From an uncultured Methylococcaceae bacterium (GTDB lineage: Bacteria; Pseudomonadota; Gammaproteobacteria; Methylococcales; Methylomonadaceae): a DNA stretch of 38,979 nt. Below the pieces are notes generated by a model. That model searched no databases. It saw only the letters and a program-made list of their open reading frames with translations, and was not told where the DNA came from. The DNA is taken from NCBI GenBank assembly GCA_903866825.1, contig CAIPPE010000170.1, positions 1-38,979 on the forward strand, written 5' to 3'. Of the stretch, positions 36,263 to 38,979 are shown piece after piece (positions within the stretch are counted from its first letter, which is position 1; every line of letters starts with the position of its first letter). Made by a program: the position numbers and the translations under genes.

Positions 36263-36345
36263 TTTTGCACCCAATAAATACATTGAAATATTGCAATAAT
36301 AATTGGTATGAACAATAAGTCTGTATAAGTGAATTGGGTCATCAT
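36259..36345 (-). CDS. 28-residue single-span membrane protein
   Basis: The frame starts MMTQFTYTDLLFIPIIIAIF and ends WVQK, with one hydrophobic helix. GAGGTG precedes the ATG at 36345, which overlaps the stop of the HTH gene, and its own stop overlaps the next ATG. Overlaps on both sides and a good ribosome-binding site support a real, coupled small gene. Its role is unknown. Confidence 0.6.
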   Translation of the reverse strand: MMTQFTYTDLLFIPIIIAIFQCIYWVQK

Positions 36346-36650
36346 GAGATCACCTCATCGTTAACAACAATCAAATCATCCAGGTTGATATCAGTGACAA
36401 GGTCAGTAATTAACCCGGCAGTAATAGCCACCATGTTAACCATTCTATATTTACCAATTTTAACCGTTGGGATGTAGCCTTGATCTACCCAACCACCCAC
36501 AACGCCCACCGATAAGCCGATGTTTTCTGCAAACTTTTTTTGTTCCATAAATGGTGTTTGCATGGTTTGAAGAATTGGCAATACCTGCTTAATCAATTCG
36601 TGTATTTCACTCACTTTGTCTCGCTTGACTTGCTTTTGTTCTTGGTTCAT
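36342..36650 (-). CDS. HTH regulator, MerR/excisionase-like
   Basis: The 102-residue protein has a winged-helix DNA-binding segment at about residues 37-75 (KKFAENIGLSVGVVGGWVDQGYIPTVKIGKYRMVNM), similar to AlpA/MerR-type regulators common in the early region of inoviruses. AAGAGG lies 7 bases before the ATG. It is the first gene of the minus-strand early operon and is divergent from the repressor-like gene, so the pair may form a lysogeny switch. It could also act as excision factor. Confidence 0.75.
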   Translation of the reverse strand: MNQEQKQVKRDKVSEIHELIKQVLPILQTMQTPFMEQKKFAENIGLSVGVVGGWVDQGYIPTVKIGKYRMVNMVAITAGLITDLVTDINLDDLIVVNDEVIS

Positions 36651-36702
36651 ATTGACCTCTTAGCCTTAATTGGCTGGATGTGGCTGATTAGGAAGTATAT
36701 GT

Positions 36703-36751
36703 AATTATTTCATAATAATATGCTACAGTCAATAAATATTATGAAATTAAT
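36703..36751. promoter_or_regulatory. Inverted operator half-sites between divergent regulators
   Basis: AATTATTTCATAATA (36703-36717) and TATTATGAAATTAAT (36737-36751) are reverse complements at 13 of 15 positions. Each copy itself contains an AT-rich partial dyad. They lie between the start of the HTH gene and the repressor-like ATG at 36762, close to a TATACT -10-like box for the minus-strand operon, so a repressor bound here could control both directions. Confidence 0.6.
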
Positions 36752-36761
36752 ACATAAAAAT

Positions 36762-37031
36762 ATGAACACTATAAGAGACAGAGCAATTAAGGCTTTAGAT
36801 TTCACTGAGTTAAAAAATCCAGGCTTAGAGGCAAAAACAGGTATAAAAGCTAATGATTGGTCAGCATTAAGAAACAAAAGAGTAAGACTTAATGAAGATC
36901 ACATTGAAGGAATAAAGAAATTAACTCCAGAATTTATATACTGGATCATGACAGGTGAAACAATGCCGGAATGTGGACAAATCAGCCCACAAATCGAAGA
37001 AAGCAGGAAAAAACTAAACACGGGTACATAA
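36762..37031 (+). CDS. Repressor-like DNA-binding protein
   Basis: From the ATG at 36762 the product has 89 residues. It contains ALDFTELKNPGLEAKTGIKANDWSALRNKRVRLNEDHIEGIKKL, which reads like a lambda-type HTH in which A-x-x-TGI...WSALRNKR is the recognition helix, and IYWIMTGETMPECGQISP, a sequence often found in small phage repressors of proteobacteria. It is divergent from the early operon. An ATG at 36720 would give 103 residues but lies within the operator; neither start has a clear ribosome-binding site. Confidence 0.72.
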   Translation: MNTIRDRAIKALDFTELKNPGLEAKTGIKANDWSALRNKRVRLNEDHIEGIKKLTPEFIYWIMTGETMPECGQISPQIEESRKKLNTGT

Positions 37032-37080
37032 CCGCGCGGAAGGTCTTGGACAGGTGGAGCGGGTATTAGGAAGGATAATT

Positions 37081-37503
37081 ATGAATAGATATGACAATAA
37101 AAATAAACATAAAAGCCAGGAGAAAGAAAATATGTCAGGTTTAAAATTGATGTTAATAATTGCTTTAGGAATATTAAGCGCTGGTTTAATATGGTTTTTA
37201 ATTAGTTTGATCTTGACCGGAGCTTTAATTGGTGGAATAGGAAAAGGCATTAGCAATTCAAAACCCTTTAAACCCCCAACAGTTAATTTTGATAACAGTA
37301 ATCGTTTATATAGTGATAAACAAAAAATACCTACCATACAGTTTCCAAGGATTCCACAAATACAACAGATCCCAGTACAACCAGAAATAATTCAAAGCCC
37401 AGCCATAACCAATAATGCCTGGAACGTCATTAGAACTAATGACGAAGAGTGTAGATTCAGAAGAGAAAATGGAATCATGGTTAAAGAGTGTAAAAAGATT
37501 TAA
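37081..37503 (+). CDS. Membrane-anchored protein of unknown function
   Basis: The ATG at 37081 is preceded by AAGGA and gives 140 residues; an ATG-type extension from 37054 has no support. A polar N-terminus (NRYDNKNKHKSQEKEN) is followed by a hydrophobic segment with one or two helices (LKLMLIIALGILSAGLIWFLISLILTGALIGG, about residues 21-52), then a proline/glutamine-rich stretch (IQFPRIPQIQQIPVQPE) and a cysteine-containing end (EECRFRRENGIMVKECKK). No family recognised. It may be lysogenic cargo. Confidence 0.6.
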   Translation: MNRYDNKNKHKSQEKENMSGLKLMLIIALGILSAGLIWFLISLILTGALIGGIGKGISNSKPFKPPTVNFDNSNRLYSDKQKIPTIQFPRIPQIQQIPVQPEIIQSPAITNNAWNVIRTNDEECRFRRENGIMVKECKKI

Positions 37504-37518
37504 ATTGTTTTTTATTTT

Positions 37519-37558
37519 TGGTTACGTTACTATAATTAATATTTTTAGTTACGTTACT
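37519..37558. repeat. Direct repeat GTTACGTTACT upstream of the coiled-coil protein gene
   Basis: GTTACGTTACT occurs twice (about 37521-37531 and 37549-37559) with 28 bases between starts, just before the ATG at 37565. It could be an operator, but nothing in the sequence names its regulator. Confidence 0.45.
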
Positions 37559-37564
37559 TTTATT

Positions 37565-37867
37565 ATGAATAAAGAGATTAAGAAAAAAGGTAGACCCAAG
37601 AAAGAAGATGCACTGACAGGAGCTGCAAAACAAGCTAACTATAGGGCACGTTGTAAAGCTTCAGAGATTGAAAAGCAAAAAGCTTTAGATTTTAAAAAAG
37701 CCTTTGAATATAAGATCAACGAAATAGTAAAAGAGTATGAGGAGAATTGTAAAAAACAAAAAGATAGATGGGATCAACAGTTAAGCATGGGCGGAATACT
37801 TGCATTAAGTCTGTTTAAATGGAAAATGGAATTAGAATCGAGTTGGATAGACAAACAATATGAAGAT
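37565..37867 (+). CDS. Basic coiled-coil protein with GRPKK motif
   Basis: The 100-residue product from the ATG at 37565 begins MNKEIKKKGRPKKEDALTGA, an AT-hook-like or plasmid-regulator-like N-terminus (GRPKK...GAAKQANYRARC), then a long charged helix (SEIEKQKALDFKKAFEYKIN, EIVKEYEENCKKQKDRWDQQ). The C-terminus has ILALSLFKWKMELESSWI. Related openings occur in small DNA-binding proteins of plasmids and phages; a DNA-binding role is inferred. The longer frame from 37415 overlaps the previous gene and is not preferred. Confidence 0.6.
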
Positions 37868-37890
37868 TAATTTAGTTAAAAGGCTAAACA

Positions 37891-38319
37891 ATGGTTAGTT
37901 ACGATAAAGACTTTTACAGTTGGACAGTGGAACAGGCCAAACTATTAAAACATGGCCGGTTTGCTGAATTAGATATTGAGAATTTAATTGAGGAAGTAGA
38001 AACAATGGGCAGAAGTGAAAAACGTGAACTTGAAAGCCGTTTAACTGTTTTATTGTTACACCTTTTAAAATGGAAGTATCAGGAAGTTAGGCAGTGCAGA
38101 AGCTGGGAGTTATCTATCATAGAACAACGATTGAAGTTCGAGGAAACACTTGAGGAAAATCCTGGATTAAAACACAAGTTAGATGATATTTTGAAAAAAG
38201 CTTATCGTTACGCAGTCATCGAAGCATCAAAGGAAACAAAGATTAGTATAAAGATCTTTCCGGAAATATGCCCCTGGGATATAGAAAGAATTACAGACAA
38301 TGAGTTCTATCCTGATTAA
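37891..38319 (+). CDS. DUF29 family protein
   Basis: The 142-residue protein matches the DUF29 pattern along its whole length: YDKDFYSWTVEQAKLLKHGRF, LDIENLIEEVETMGRSEKRELESRLTVLLLHLLKWKYQ (residues about 28-65), RSWELSIIEQRLKFEETLEENPGLK and FPEICPWDIERI. DUF29 proteins are common in cyanobacteria and on accessory DNA of proteobacteria; their biochemical role is unknown. Here it lies at the right end of the prophage, outside the structural modules, so it is probably cargo expressed in the lysogen. Confidence 0.88.
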   Translation: MVSYDKDFYSWTVEQAKLLKHGRFAELDIENLIEEVETMGRSEKRELESRLTVLLLHLLKWKYQEVRQCRSWELSIIEQRLKFEETLEENPGLKHKLDDILKKAYRYAVIEASKETKISIKIFPEICPWDIERITDNEFYPD

Positions 38320-38325
38320 TAGATC

Positions 38326-38505
38326 CTAACGCCTTTTAAAAAACCAATAGATTGCAGCAATAACAATAACGGATATAATCATAACCATAGGAAATGATAA
38401 GTTATGAAAGGCTTTAAATATAATCCCATAGATCAAACCATGAACAATACTTGATACGATCATGTGACCAATATCAAGACTATGATGCGAGTAGTAAATC
38501 AACAT
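38326..38505 (-). CDS. 59-residue membrane protein
   Basis: The frame starts MLIYYSHHSLDIGHMIVSSI and continues HGLIYGIIFKAFHNL with a second helix (MVMIISVIVIAAIYWFF) and a KRR end. A His-rich start followed by SSIVHGLIYGIIFK resembles small two-helix membrane proteins that I have seen as hypothetical proteins in gammaproteobacteria. It converges on the DUF29 gene. The ribosome-binding site (GAG, 8 bases upstream) is weak. Confidence 0.6.
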   Translation of the reverse strand: MLIYYSHHSLDIGHMIVSSIVHGLIYGIIFKAFHNLSFPMVMIISVIVIAAIYWFFKRR

Positions 38506-38565
38506 AAATTGCTCAGTTAGTAAATTATCAGAGAATCAGAATAACAGGTATAAATGTTTTTAATT

Positions 38566-38584
38566 CTTTCCACATTCTTTCCAT
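38566..38584. repeat. Pair of CTTTCCA(C/T) repeats, possible integrase arm sites (right)
   Basis: CTTTCCAC at 38566 and CTTTCCAT at 38577 are 11 bases apart, just inside the right end of the prophage. They match the pair at 25141-25159. Confidence 0.5.
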
Positions 38585-38677
38585 TTTGTAAGCGTTTGTT
38601 AGCTGTTTTGAGCTTTTTGTATTTTATAAGCATAGATAATTAGCCTGTTACAGCCATTTGGAGCTTAGGACAAGTCT

Positions 38678-38759
38678 CTTTTAATGCGATGGTCGCGCGT
38701 TCGAATCGCGCACGACCCACCACCAAAGACATATAAATCAACCAGTTAGACTTTTTTGT
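38678..38759 (+). repeat. attR: right prophage attachment repeat with tRNA-Lys 3' fragment
   Basis: These 82 bases are identical to 25030-25111. The first 45 bases (38678-38722) are the 3' part of tRNA-Lys; the 5' part is missing, so this copy is not a functional tRNA. The rest is the terminator region. Confidence 0.93.
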
Positions 38760-38799
38760 CAACTGGTTTTTTTGTGTCTTTTGTCTGGCTTTATAAATT

Positions 38800-38818
38800 C
38801 TTTCCACATTCTTTCCAC
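38800..38818. repeat. Third CTTTCCAC pair, outside the prophage
   Basis: CTTTCCAC occurs at 38800 and 38811, again 11 bases apart, to the right of attR at a similar distance from the repeat as the left pair is from attL. The flanking T-rich sequence (TTTATTTTTTT) is also shared with 25160-25172. This suggests the flank is itself the end of a related element. Confidence 0.5.
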
Positions 38819-38846
38819 ATTTATTTTTTTCATTAAGCAACTGATG

Positions 38847-38979
38847 TTACGCAGCCTGTAATTTCCGTAACTCTTCATAGGCTATCTTGTTAGCCTTGAG
38901 GAATAACTTGGTTCGTAGTGCAAAATGATTAACCTTGTGTTTTATCTTCAAGCATTCCAGCTTGAACACCGCATAGATC
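38847..38979 (-). CDS. C-terminus of a transposase-like protein (partial)
   Basis: A frame open from the right edge gives the last 43 residues of a protein, with LECLKIKHKVNHFALRTKLF and KANKIAYEELRKLQAA before a TAA. The xLExLK...NHFALxxKL pattern reminds me of the C-terminal end of some DDE transposases, but I cannot name the family. The start lies outside the window. Confidence 0.4.
   Translation of the reverse strand, partial: IYAVFKLECLKIKHKVNHFALRTKLFLKANKIAYEELRKLQAA

Larger units (their letters stand above)
25030..38759 (-). mobile_element. Inovirus-type (filamentous phage) prophage integrated in tRNA-Lys
   Basis: The element is bounded by an 82-bp direct repeat and has a period of 13,648 bases. 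Its integrase gene lies next to the tRNA end. Most genes are on the minus strand in the order regulator, unknown early genes, ssDNA-binding protein, small membrane protein, coat, pIII-like, pVI-like, secretin, Zot/pI, replication initiator and integrase, which is the modular order of filamentous phages (replication, structure, assembly) with the replication initiator moved to the end. Four genes on the plus strand and one opposing small gene at the right end look like regulation and cargo. All core genes read as intact, so it may be functional. It is larger than classical filamentous phages of 6-9 kb. Confidence 0.92.

Noticed and set aside
38640-38840. 66-residue minus-strand frame over attR
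   Set aside because: It runs across the tRNA-Lys 3' fragment and its terminator. The RARFERATIALK part is antisense tRNA sequence, a known type of false gene.

Overview
The window looks like the chromosome of a low-GC gammaproteobacterium. The gene order TPR lipoprotein-lolB-ispE-tRNA-Gln-prs-rplY-pth, divergent from hemA-prfA-prmC, is the one known from Pseudomonas-like gammaproteobacteria. The protein sequences would suit a methylotroph of the Methylococcales type, but that is an impression, not a demonstrated assignment.

Layout. (1) Positions 1-10446, minus strand: tuf followed by the complete S10 and most of the spc ribosomal-protein operon (rpsJ to rplO), running off the left edge in secY. 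(2) 10482-10798: tRNA-Thr, tRNA-Gly and tRNA-Tyr upstream of tuf, with a strong sigma70-type promoter. (3) About 10843-11490: an IS200/IS605-type element whose transposase is frameshifted by a 16-bp tandem duplication. (4) 11569-17099, minus: pth, rplY, prs, tRNA-Gln, ispE, lolB and a TPR lipoprotein. (5) 17357-21001, plus: hemA, prfA, prmC and a JAMM-domain protein. (6) 21235-24555, plus: ilvI-ilvH-ilvC with a terminator. (7) 24999-25125: tRNA-Lys with promoter and terminator. (8) 25030-38759: a 13.6-kb filamentous-phage (inovirus) prophage inserted in the 3' end of tRNA-Lys, bounded by an 82-bp perfect direct repeat. (9) 38760-38979: a flank resembling the left end of a related element, then the C-terminus of a possible transposase.

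The prophage is the main accessory feature. Read on the minus strand from the right, it has a HTH regulator, a run of short unknown early genes (28, 136, 200 and 91 aa), an 829-bp non-coding stretch with several large hairpins, a probable ssDNA-binding protein, a small membrane protein, a 44-aa coat protein without signal peptide (like Pf3 coat), a terminator, a 25-aa hydrophobic protein, a pIII-like adsorption protein, a pVI-like protein, a phage-encoded secretin, a Zot/pI ATPase, a second structured non-coding region, a replication initiator, a tyrosine integrase and a small membrane protein. A divergent repressor-like gene, a membrane protein, a basic coiled-coil protein and a DUF29 protein are on the plus strand at the right end; a 59-aa membrane protein faces them. 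The early genes and replication functions would produce ssDNA, the coat and tip proteins package it, and Zot plus secretin extrude it.

Several small genes (44, 25, 28 and 59 aa) were found by reading the sequence directly. No CRISPR array, rRNA or riboswitch was seen.
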